A stretch of 64,000 bases of DNA from Hydnum rufescens UP504 (taxonomy: Eukaryota > Basidiomycota > Agaricomycetes > Cantharellales > Hydnaceae). The notes below the pieces were generated by a model, which saw only the letters and a list, made by a program, of their open reading frames with translations, did not search any database and was not told where the DNA came from. The position numbers and the translations under genes are program-made. The DNA is taken from assembly GCA_014904985.1 (NCBI GenBank), contig MU128971.1:164303-228302 (forward strand), given 5' to 3'. This document shows positions 39,245 through 49,862 of this stretch, piece by piece (position 1 is the first letter of the stretch; each line of letters starts with the position of its first letter).

Positions 39245-42200
39245 ATGGCCCCCTTCGTACTCAAGTTCAAGGTACACACCACTCCCCGTTATCCTCCTCG
39301 GGTTGTACTCACCTTCCTGCCACACCCTAAACCCTGGGTCAGGGCAACAAGTCTTTCTCCCCATTTTCCCAGCTCTCTGGTGCGCAGGATCGTTCTAATC
39401 ACTGCTCTCTGGTTTCACTCTCTGATCCATACTCTTCCAAAAGATACCGACAGTCTGACTCGTACATGGAAAGTATGCACCAAGGCAAGTTCTCTCCAAT
39501 TAGGCGCCATCTTTACTCCGACTAAGCTTCCGATGCTTAGGTTGCATCTCACCTTGAGCAGGGTGTGTCAATCTCACTGGTCTTCAGCCTTCTTTTGTCT
39601 TCAATTGCTTCATATTCAGGTCAGAGGCTGGAGAATCTGTCATGGCGATGCTGGTTCCTCCATTCCTTGATGGTGGAGGCCGACAATGCCAAATCCAAGA
39701 GAGAGTTTAAGAAAATGACCAAGTCCATGGGTGAGAAGCTCGACAAGGAAAAGGGACGGTATGCACACCGTTGCTAGGTATAATGCCAACACCACTTCGC
39801 TTACTTATCCCATTTCAGGAGTATTGAGGAACTAGAAGCACCCGATTTCAAGGGGAATGATGCTACAAGCCGGGTCAAACAGCGGGCCGAGGAAAAGGAG
39901 CGCTCTCGTGATGCTCACGGTTCTGACGGCTCCTCTCAACCGTCTATGAAGGGCATGCAGTACACTTTCTCGATAGCACCGCCTGTCACGACCACCACAG
40001 TCACCCGTGCGCAACCAAAGAAGCCAACAATTCAGTCCTCTTCCCGAGCTGGCCCTGCTGACCAAATCAAGGCCCCCGCCAACGCCATATCTAATCCCCC
40101 GCAACCTCCACATTTCAACGACACTTTCTCTGTCCCTCAGTATTCGCCAGCCGACATACAACTTCCCGCTTCTCCCGTTGAAATACAGGATCATTTGAAT
40201 CCTTCTCAGAATTTCGTTGTTCCCTCTCAGCGATCCAATTTCTCTAGCGTTGTCCATTTCCCTGCCCTTTTTTCCTCCGATTTTAGTCCTACTGCCCTTC
40301 TTGGCTCCGGTTCTTCCACTCGAGCGAATCCTCGAATGTCGTACGGAGAGGATGTCATTGGTGTTAGCATGGGCAACGGTACTGGACGCGGCAGCTTTGC
40401 CGTCGCCCGCCCTGCATTTGAGTTCCCCCTGGATGAACTCATGGATTCTCCAGACATTCAGGAGTGGTCTCGAGCCGATGAAGAGATGAGAGATGCGCAC
40501 GCACTAGACTTCGTTCAGGACATTCAAGGACTTCACACTAACAATTACGACCTCTCACAATCACATACCCAGCATCTTATCCCCACCAAGCAAGAACCTG
40601 TTCCGCTGTCTCTGCAGTTTTCATATTCCCAAAATGATCATCATACAGTGCAACATCAGACCCCAACAACCATTTCACCCAGCTCGCCAGATCTCAATGC
40701 GCAATTCTCGATTCCAGCAGTCCCACCGGTCCCACTGCCCACTCCCATTTCGACAACTTTAAAAGGGCGCCCACGGTCATCGTCCAAGCATCACCGAGAG
40801 GATGATAATTTTCTCCCACCTACAACACCGACTCGGAGCACTCGTCACTCGCATTCCACTTCAGTCCCCTCCTTCACCAGCATTGTTTCTGATTTACCCG
40901 CTTCAGCGTCTGCCTCGGCAGGGCCTTCCAGACGGAACAGCTTAAAGAGTGGTAGCCGACACCAGCTACCATCTGCTACACCACCTCCCCGCGTGCAACG
41001 CGTTGTTCATGGTAATTCTGCTCCCGGCGGAATGAAGTCGGAATGTGCCAATTGTGGCGCTGTTTCTACTCCGCTGTGGCGTCGGGGCTTAAATGACGAA
41101 CTGAACTGTAATGTGCGTCTATCTCTACATTCTTATCTATATATCTTTACCTTGGTTCTCCAGGCATGTGGCTTGTTCGCTAAACTCGTGAGTGTGAAGC
41201 TCTTATTTCATGAGTGGAGTCTTTATCTTCCTCTTTCAGCACAAACGCGCGCGTCCCAAGACTTTGCGCTCCCAGGCTATTGTAGACAATGGCCGTCAAG
41301 CTGGCTGGAACACCCGCCAAGCCGATATTGCTGACGGAGAGACGGGTGAGAAGTAAAGCTTTTCTTCCAGCCATTTACTCCATGGCTCTTCTTTCTAGTT
41401 TGTTGTTACAATTGCCATACCACCGCGACCCCTTTGTGGCGCAAGGATGATGGTGGAAAGACCCTTTGCAATGCGTACGTTTACGTAGGCATGCTGCAGT
41501 AGTCATTACTTATCGTTCATTGTGTATTTTCCCCTTAGCTGTGGACTATAGTAAGTACCTTCCCTTGCATGCACATTCGTTGGCTTACCCTGGGAAAAGC
41601 CTGAAGTTGCATGGCGAGCGACGCCCATCTTCAATGAAATCCGAAGTTGTCCGTAAACGTGCTAGACATGAGGGCCAGAAAGGAACTTCCCCCACTGATA
41701 CACCGTCCGCCAGCCCTAGTGGCAGTCCCCGGGCATCCCCTCTCCTGGGACCGTCTCCAAACCCCGTTCTTGATAATACAATGCACCCACCCATGCTTCC
41801 CCCTTCGTTCGACTTCTCGGCCAGCGCGTTCGAGTTCTCACAGGTGACGCACGACACTACAGACCGGCTCACCAATCATCATGATGGGGATCATACGGAC
41901 AGCACACTTGGAATGACGTTTTCTCCCCCCGGCGTCTCGTACCTCGAGAACCTGAACTACCCTGGTCCTGTCTCTGCATACAACATTCTGTCGTCTTATC
42001 AGGACCACTCGCAAGATACTACCGGCTCCCTCGAACATTCTACGAATGAGTCGGTCGCCGCGGCGGACGATTCGAGTTCCGGCCAGGGTTCAATTATTGA
42101 TGGCAACAAACGGCGGCGTGTATCTCCGGATGGGGAAAAATCTGGTCATCCTTCAACTGATTCCGCTTCCCGACCTCAGTCCCCGCCCGCGAATGTTTTT

Positions 42201-42421
42201 GAGGTGGGATCTCCTAGAGGTGGTACAACTTACGACAACATATCGCCCTCCTTCGATCCATTTAGCCCCTTTTCCCCTACCCTTTCACCTTTGCACCCAC
42301 TCCTTCTGGATTCGTTCATCCTCCCATGATTGCCTACACTCTCCCGGAGGAAAGTACAGAAAACGATACAATGGAAGGTCACCAAGGATCTGCGGATACC
42401 ACAGGCTTCGAACAATCTTAA
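39245..42421 (+). CDS. Two-zinc-finger GATA transcription factor with DUF1752-like N-terminus
   Basis: The proposed ATG (39245, MAPFVLKFK) is tentative. Downstream exons give SLTRTWKVCTK, VASHLEQG, QRLENLSWRCWFLHSLM, the layout of the DUF1752 region found in fungal GATA regulators, then NAKSKREFKKMTKSMGEKL. The intron at 39485-39540 begins GCAAGT (GC-AG). A long Ser/Pro/Gln-rich exon follows. Finger 1 is CANCGAVSTPLWRRGLNDE...CNACGLFAKL; finger 2 is CYNCHTTATPLWRKDDGGK...CNACGLYYKL, followed by HGERRPSSMKSEVVRKRARH. The C-terminal region is acidic/Pro-rich. One frame stops at 42329 (SFILP); another gives GFVHPPMIAYTLPEESTEN to 42421 and looks like the true end, so a -1 indel near 42,270-42,300 is suspected. 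The two fingers are separated by only about 50 residues; the target pathway (nitrogen, iron or other) cannot be set from this. Confidence 0.85.
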
Positions 42422-43348
42422 CCCGTCCGTCTGTGGAAACGGGTGGGATCACCACTTATCGCTGAGAGTCGGCATGGGATTCCCCAGGATATTTATTTCA
42501 CTCGACCTTCTGCATGCTCGCAGATGTAAACTGCTACATTCCTTTGAGGCTCGTTTCAACACGATGCCCCCCGTTCAATTCCCGTCGAATTAGACAGTCG
42601 CTCTGCTCTGCTGTTGATGTTCTAACAGATCAATGTACCCAAACTAAATCAAGGAAATCAAAGAAATCAATTTTGTACCGGCCTTTCCACGACTAGAATC
42701 AGAGTAGTCGGGCTTCGAGTCGACTGAGGCCCAAGTGGAAGCATATTCTTCCATGACCGCGGCTACCAATTCCTGCTACCAAGTAGTGGGTCTTGGTCAG
42801 ACTCCTAGTCATCTGTCATGTGTGCCTCATTTCTCTGAGAAACAGCTGAGAAAAGAAAAGAAGCCAGCATGCCAGATGACTGGCAAACTTTGTATTGTGG
42901 TCTGTTTGCACTGAGGATTTTATGACCTCAAAAAAGGTCTTGTCAGACTGGTACTTGAGTGGCAAGTATGGTGTGGAGATTATTTGGATTATTCATTCCA
43001 TAATTCCCATTCCCATTCCCATCCACCCTCCTGTTGACTCACTACCTTCAGCTCTGATTCAATACCCATGCTGCAGATGGAATTTCCCTCTTCAACAACC
43101 AATGGTGGCCCCTTCAAATCCACAGGCACCCCAAAAGACTCATGGACCTGGCCAGTGTAGTGCTTGTGGGAAACTTGGTCATGATAGTGCATCTGAAACA
43201 CAATATTCCCTGGAGAATGACAGTGTCCAATGGCTACTGTTTTGTGAATGTCCAAGCAAATATAGCAAAGGAGAATGTGATTCTATACTCCAATGTATTC
43301 AGTTGTGTCAGGCTGGGCTACTGTAGGGTGACAGACAGAGACAGCTTA
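42422..43348. other. Transition from host to transposon-rich DNA
   Basis: No gene is supported. A short frame near 43,140 reads GPGQCSACGKLGHDSA, a half CCHC-knuckle-like string, but it is open only briefly. CpG becomes rare from about 42,900 on. Confidence 0.3.
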
Positions 43349-43652
43349 CTGTGCTATTTCAACTGTAAGTTCTTGTCACATGTCATGGAGGTGTTTGAAC
43401 TGAACTAAAACACATTTGTCATGCATCACAGAGAGTCCTTGAACTAAAAAATCTCAGTGTCACAAAATTTTGCCCTGGGTTCATTGATGTGAGGTTCCAC
43501 TGAGGTCCTTTGTGGATTCTTAATCTAATAGTTGAACTAGTTCCTTGAGTGTCACATGTCATGAGAGTCCTTGAACTAATGGCCACCTGGACAGAAGCAA
43601 AAAAAAATCTGTCATGGAAAATCTGGCTGAACCTATGGTCAAAATAGTACAG
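43349..43652. mobile_element. MITE of the CTGTxCTATTT family, 304 bp
   Basis: The left end CTGTGCTATTTCAAC follows TA; the right end is the complement of CTGTACTATTTTGACC. Inner inverted pieces (CATGTCATG / CCATGACAG) lie near both ends. Nothing is encoded. It resembles the element at 46,897-47,218. Confidence 0.6.
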
Positions 43653-43775
43653 TGCATCTAGCTTGTCAGTCAAGGCAACACTGCCATCAAGGTGTGTGGT
43701 TGCCATGGTCAGGTTTTGGTCAGGTGTTGCCCAATTTGAGTGAAACCTGAGATATGGGAGAAGCAAAACATTTTA

Positions 43776-46700
43776 AGGTAGGTGACATACATAAGTCATC
43801 ACTTCCAGAAGCAAACCATTTCAAAATAAGCACACATCTCCCAGAGTTGCCACAACCACTTTTGTGTTATTTGGCCACCTAGGACATGTAGATAGGATGT
43901 ATTTCTACAACTTCTTGGTCTCAGAATGTCCATATATGGCAGGGATCAGAAGTTATAATGCAAATGGTTTGTAATGTTGGAGATCAACTTCTTTATGCTT
44001 CCCAACTGCGGCAATGCAGTTGAGCTAATTTAGGTTTGGATAATTTTGCACTCCAGAGTGGGCTGAATGTATTGATTATATAATATGCTTTCCTAATTTG
44101 GAAAGCCCTGCTCACATTGCCCTAGTCCCCCCTGCCTGTCTATGGCTCTCAGGAAGAAGCATAAGTGTGCTCAGAACTTGGGAGCATACTCCCAAAGGAG
44201 GGTAAGGGACATATTCATGATCTCAGACACTTTTTCAAACCTCACTGCCATTGAGTTTCAGAATCTGAATTTGGCCCAACCACCCACCCCTCCACTCCCC
44301 TACCTCCCCCCACTCTATCACATAGACCAGTTCTGGTCCACTCCAGCAATTCAGAGTTTTCCTCAGATTTTGGACTTGATTCTGACTCTGATGACATTTC
44401 TTCAGACATCTTGGATGATGTTGACTTGGTTCATATGGCCCCGACCACAGAAGATATGTTCAAAACATGTCTGTTTGATGCCCAGAAGACTCTAGAGAAG
44501 CTTTCAAATGTCAGCAGTCACATATCTGGCCACAGGGTGAAGTACTCAGGTGCCACTTTGAATGGCAAGCATGCAATATGGACACAATATCTAGACCAGA
44601 GGAAGAAGAAGAACCTTGATCACCAAATTGAGGAGATGAAGAGGAAGACTGCTTATGACCACAAGAAATGTGTGATAAACCATTATTTCTCCCCAAAATG
44701 TGATATCACCTCCTCTGCCCCCACCCCTGCCATTGATACTGATCTCCTTGATGTTGGATTTGATGATCCTGGGTTCTCCAAGATGCCACAAGTACAACAA
44801 ACCCAGCCCCCTGATGTCAATAATTCAATTCCATCCTTACCAATATCTTCTCCTTGACTCCCCACTCTCAGCCCCATGACAGGGGATGGGACAGATTCCG
44901 AGGAGGGCCTCAACAGTCCTGATAGGACCACATGCTCCATTCATCCATTCATTTCCGCACCTAAAAGAGAGGATGCAGCTGTGGCTGCTGCCCAACTTGA
45001 GAAGGTCATGCAGCCTCCCCGAAATAAAGGTGCAGGCCACAAGGATCCAGGGCTGGATTTTCCATCTCAGATGCAATATGAGCAGATGCTCATGGTCTTA
45101 TGCACATATGGAACTAAGGCAACAGCCTTCATTGACAAGAAAGGCTGGATTGAGGCATCACAATGGGTTTTGGCTGCATGGAATAGAGGTGACTCTTATA
45201 CATCATGCCTTCAGAAGTGGTGTTGCACATACATGTTGGACCTCACAATGCTGCCAAGGAATATATATGGGACATGGAAGTCATCAATACTCCTTACAGA
45301 TGAGGATCTCAGAGATGAAATCCAGACTCACCTTTGTGGTATCAGGCCTTACATTGCTGCCATGGATATTGTGCAATTCTTGAGCACTCCAGAGATGAAG
45401 ATGTGACTATCGAACAAGCCGATCTCACTTCACACTGCACAGCACTGGCTTTGCATTATGGGCTACCATTGGCAGAAGGAATGGAAAGGCCAGTACTCCG
45501 ACAGCCACGAGTGTGAGGATGTCACATGATATTGCCAGAGTGTGTTTTTCCAGCTATGGCAGAGTATGCAAAGTCAATGCAGAAGTGGGATGATGAGGGT
45601 AATGAGGAAGTTCCTGCATTGCCCCCTGAAAAATGGACCATTGTCTGGTTCCATGATGAATCAATCTTCTATGCTCATGATCACTGCAAAGTTTGCTGGG
45701 TTCACAATTCCGAGTCTGCCAAGCCATATGCCAAGGGAGATGGTGCTTCTCTGATGGTTGCTGACTTTGTATCTGCTGACTATGGCTGGCTGCAAGGAGA
45801 TGACTCTGATGCTTGCATTACACTTAAGCCTGGCAAGAACTGTGATGGATATTTCTCTAATGAAGAAGTACTGCAGCAAGCCACTTGGGCAATGGATGTC
45901 TTGTGCCAAAAGTACCCAAATGAGAGGCATGTTTTCGTCTTTGACAACACTCGTACACATGCTAAGCGCACTGAGGATGCACTCTCTGCTCTCCATATGC
46001 CTTGTAACCCAAGCATTGGGGTATTACTGTCCCCACTTGCAATCCAACTGGAAAAACCCTCCATCTCCCTAATGGCAAGCCACACACTGAGATCAAACAC
46101 ATGGCTGACAACAAACTCTTTACTTCCCAGATGATCACCCAATGCACCCTGGCAAATTCAAGGGAATGGCACAGATTTTGAAAGAGCATGGACATCTGAA
46201 TGTTAATTCCCTTTGTGTGCAGTGTCTGAACTTCAGCTGCCAGTCTATCACCAACAACAGCTGCTGTTGTCAGAACATTCTTTTTTGTTCAGACAACTTC
46301 ATCAATGTTCTGTGCCTGCTAATGACACATTGCCAAGCCAGAGGCTTTGATGTGCTGTTCCTACTGAAGTTTCATTGTGAGTTGAACTTCATTGAACAGG
46401 TGTGGGGCTATGCCAAGCAGGAATATTGAGAAGCACCACTGTCTTCAAGGATTGAGGATGTTGAAAAGAACTTGAAGGCTGCACTCAATATGGTCTCCAT
46501 ACTTTCAATGTGGTGGTAGGTGACTCAGGGTCTTGAATCCCCACCACAGATCCATCTGATTCACGTCTTTAGGTTCTCAAATCAGTCTCTGCAGTACATG
46601 GACAGATATCAACATGGATTGGATGGCCAAGAAGCTGCATGGGCCATGAGAAAATATCATGGGCACCATCAGATGCCTGCAGATGTGACATGGGAGATGA

Positions 46701-46887
46701 TACAGGAGTGGATGGCCTCAAAATCAGCCCAATAATTCCTGTACATACATGAAAAACTCAAATGTTGCCTTTGGACTTGGTTATGGCTTGCAGACTCAAA
46801 CTAAGAATCAGTGCTCAATGATTTTTGCAGTGCACAGCCACATCGGCATTAGCCAGCATAGTGATGACTTATGTGTGTTGCCTACCT
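43776..46887 (+). mobile_element. Tc1/mariner-like DNA transposon with readable ends, 3.1 kb
   Basis: The terminal inverted repeats are about 26-28 bases: left AGGTAGGTGACATACATAAG..., right the complement of AGGTAGGCAACACACATAAG... Each is bordered by TA (43,774-43,775 and 46,888-46,889). Inside, on the plus strand, lies a decayed DDE transposase. The ends agree at nearly all positions, so the boundaries are well supported. It sits between two MITEs. Confidence 0.8.
44142..46735 (+). pseudogene. Decayed IS630/Tc1-like DDE transposase
   Basis: Reading frames in order give KKHKCAQNLGAYSQRRVRDI (N-terminus), a coiled middle, then the catalytic core: WTIVWFHDESIFYAHDH (first Asp, about 45,655), VFVFDNTRTHAKR (second Asp, about 45,945) and KFHCELNFIEQVWGYAKQ (Glu, about 46,390), followed by a C-terminal helix DGQEAAWAMRKYHGHHQM. 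This is the D-D-E order of the Tc1/IS630 group common in Agaricomycetes. Frames change at least at about 44,860, 45,410-45,525, 46,130 and 46,430, and stops interrupt. In HDHCKVCWVH two positions usually Arg in the family (from memory of the family) are Cys, a change CpG to TpG would give. It is unlikely to be active. Confidence 0.8.
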
Positions 46888-46896
46888 TAGTAAGTA

Positions 46897-47218
46897 CTGT
46901 CCTATTTTGATCAATGGTTCACTTCTATTTCATGTGACTGGCATGTGACAGTTGGTGTGATGTTCAAAGCATCTGGTGAGCTGTGACATACCTGTGAAAT
47001 TGTTCTCAGATGTCTCTGAGGGACCCATTTTTGCCTTGGGTAGTGTTAGGTTTTACTTTAAAGCACCCTGTAAGGCCACATGGATCTCTATCTACATGCT
47101 ACATGCTAAAAATAATTATTTTGGGGATTTTCCAAGGTTTTTGAGATGTGAATACCTTTTTTTCAATGTTGACAGAGCTCTGTGATGCATGACAGAACCA
47201 TTGATTGAAATAGGACAG
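46897..47218. mobile_element. MITE of the CTGTxCTATTT family, 322 bp
   Basis: The left end CTGTCCTATTTTGATCAATGG and right end (complement CTGTCCTATTTCAATCAATGG) are inverted copies and are bordered by TA on each side (46,895-46,896; 47,219-47,220). No protein is encoded. A TA duplication and short TIRs suggest mobilisation by a Tc1/mariner transposase. Confidence 0.7.
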
Positions 47219-48456
47219 TACTATGGAATATCTAGACCCTCTGCTTGAGTCTTTGCCTCTACCATTCCCTTTGCATCCCACTTCATGTCCACATCTCATT
47301 AACACCCCTCCTTCACATCTATTTGTTCCTTACACATCTTCAGGGAATGGCATTTAGTTAGTTGTGTCATGTGACTCTAGACTGAGTTACAGTAGCCTGT
47401 ACATATTAGATTTGATCCCAGAGTCATGGGACTTTTGACTCTGAAATTTGATGATATAGTGGAGGAATAAGGGTCAGGGTACATAGAAGCTGCACCCTAC
47501 CTTTCAGGTTCTTGTTTACTGAGTTTTCACTGCAAAATTTGAGGCCTGCCTAGGTGGGTTGTCTTTCCAGTTACCCATTTGTGCATTGAGCACTTGCCTG
47601 ATTAGTTGGTGTTTAAACAAGGTATGAGTTTATACTAGTCTAATTGGAGCATCCCAGCATGTGCATCTCTTTGCTTGCAAGCACTCCTGCTTATTGCTCC
47701 TGTTTCTGGCAGTTCCATGACTCCTTGGGCCTTTTTCTTCAACCTGTTCATGGATGGAATCCTGCTAGTTTCTCAGGTATGCCATGCATTGGCCTACTCT
47801 TTTTACCTCTGCTGAGGTGTTTGGCCATGCTCTGGCCAGATTCATTTTGCAGAAGGTTACTGTACTATTTCGACCAACTGTTCAGTCATGTGTCACATGG
47901 CTGTGTGAACTGAACTGGAAATCTGTGGTTGTCACATGTCACAGGGGGCCATGAACTGGCTTCAGAATGATGTCACAGATGAGGCAAGATACTAGGAAAT
48001 TACCCTACAGAATGAAGGTGGAGGCCCTACAAGAGTGTCTGAGCTCTTTAGGGGGTAATCCAAATGCGGAAAAATGTACTAATAGGAATGATACCACTGC
48101 TCAATTCCACCACCTCGTATCATACATTAGATCCCGGATCTTCTTTTTCCTGTGGCCTCGCCCCTCCTCACTAACTTCAGACTGCTGAGGGAGACTCGGG
48201 AGAGTGGCGGATTGTTCAAATGCACCATCTGCATCAATATCCTCTGCAACAGTCTTCCCGGTATAGAAGAAGGGTTAGGAGCTCCGATGACTGTCAAATC
48301 AAAATCTGGTTCAGCCAGTGTGTAGATAGGAGACTGTGTTTCTGTTTATTCAAATGGGTTGGTTCACTTCGATGGTTGATCACTCTCTGCAAGATATGTA
48401 TGTGTTTATTGGAGAATGGAATGTGATATGGACTAGCAATAGTCAATGATATATCG
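47219..48456. other. Transposon-derived intergenic DNA
   Basis: No supported gene. At 47,866 a single MITE-type end (CTGTACTATTTCGACC) follows TA, with TGTCACATGG-type words after it; no partner end was found. CpG is scarce up to about 48,050. Confidence 0.4.
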
Positions 48457-48575
48457 TAGATGCTTATAAGAAGGCTTATACGTTGTATGGAATGCTTATA
48501 GAAAGGCTTATATGTGGAGGATGCTTATAGGAAGGCTTATACGTCTGGGATGCTTGTGGAAAGGCTTATACGTGT
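48457..48575. repeat. Minisatellite, four units of about 30 bp
   Basis: The unit has the form GATGCTTATAgG-AAGGCTTATACGT, repeated four times with small changes. It contains the short inverted pair GCTTATA/TATACG-like words. No coding potential. Confidence 0.75.
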
Positions 48576-49420
48576 TCGTGTTGCGTTTGTTCGTTTACTG
48601 ATATTTGTGTGTCCTTGTTTACGTCCTCCTAGTCAAAATGCGGATATCTGTGGGCTATAGAATGGTCAGCGCTTGGTTAGTTTGGTTAGTATGCTTCAAT
48701 CTTCTTTCCTGACTCGTATTTCGTTATGCTTACCTTTTCCTTGGATGTCCAGCAACTCTAACCTTAGGTTCTGCAACTATCCTTGGCTTCAGTATTTCGT
48801 GTAGATGGCTTCCAGTAGCTTGGTCTCAACAACCTTGAAGATGACTTAGCTCCAGATGGCTTTAGATAGACAGTTCTTTTAGATATTAAGCAGAATGGTA
48901 GGCAGTAGTTGACAGTGGTTGATTTCCAGAGTGAGGAGATGGGGGGGAACAAGAAATCTGCTAGCTTATATACCTATCTGAAGGTGGCTGTGCATGGAGC
49001 AAGAACAAAAGAGTAATAAAGCTATGAGATCATAGTGATGTCATGGGGGAGTCATAGTGGAGTAGAACAAAGAGTAATAAAGAAATGATGTCATAATGCG
49101 GTCATAGCTGAGTCATCCATAGAGTGTGATGTCATAGTGAAGTCATAGTGATGTCATTCATAAAGAGAACAAAAGGATTCATAAAGGGAATGATGTCACT
49201 ATTTTGCTGAGCTTGTGGAGTGGTTGGAGCATGATGTCACTGATCTTGTGATGTGTTTTGGGGCTCATGGGAAGCGAAATTAAAGGACATCTCCGGGTTC
49301 TGGAGATTAATCTGAGCATAGTCCAGTGGTTAAGGTGTTTTTGTTACTGGTTAATAAAAGGAACAAGTGCATGGTGTGGGATTCGATGCAGAGACAGCAG
49401 TTTGTATCCGTAATAGGCGT
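48576..49420. other. AT-rich non-coding DNA with GTCATAGTGATGTCAT-type repeats
   Basis: Around 49,025-49,215 short words (TGATGTCAT, AGTCATAG) recur irregularly. Nothing is coded. Confidence 0.4.
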
Positions 49421-49429
49421 GCTTGGTAT

Positions 49430-49845
49430 CATTCAATGCGGATTTTTAACAGCTTTCTGGGCGCGGTGGTTCCGAGCAGATCCGGTGTAAACTGACGGAG
49501 AAATTCGTTTTTTACTGATGGGTGTTAATTCTGATAGTAATATCGTTCTGTAGAGTTCAGTTTTAATCTGTTCTTCGCGTGCTCAGTACCGTTGGATGCG
49601 GATTTTTTATATCTTTCTAGGCGCGGTTGTTCCGAGAGTATTGAATGCGAATTGACGGAGGTATTCGTTTTTTACTGGAAATCCTGGATTTTAATAATAA
49701 AATTGGCCTGGAGAGTGCAGTTTTGGTCCGTTCAACTTGTGTTTGGTACCGTTCGAAAGGTGTGAATCGTAGCTTTCTAAGCGTTATATGGGCGTACCTC
49801 TCCGATCAAAACTGACGGAGTTATAAAACGAATTTCGTTTCTGCG
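49430..49845 (-). repeat. Three tandem copies of an about 155-bp unit related to the LTR-like repeat
   Basis: Each copy has GGTACCGTTxGATGCG, AGCTTTCTxGGCGCGG, TTCCGAG and ACTGACGGAG followed by ATTCG, in the same order. The same words, as complement, occur at the right end of the window (63,940-64,000) and near 58,200-58,425; a diverged single copy is at 55,140-55,235. The set is thus a tandemly amplified part of a dispersed repeat lying in reverse orientation here. Confidence 0.65.
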
Positions 49846-49862
49846 CGTAGCCGTAATTAATC

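Noticed and set aside
39245..42421. Calling the GATA factor an iron/siderophore regulator (Urbs1/SreA type)
   Set aside because: It has two fingers like that group, but the Cys-rich region typical between them was not seen and the DUF1752-like start points elsewhere; left unassigned.
43142..43326. CCHC zinc-knuckle Gag protein
   Set aside because: Only CxxCxxxGH is present, the last Cys is missing and the frame is short and isolated.
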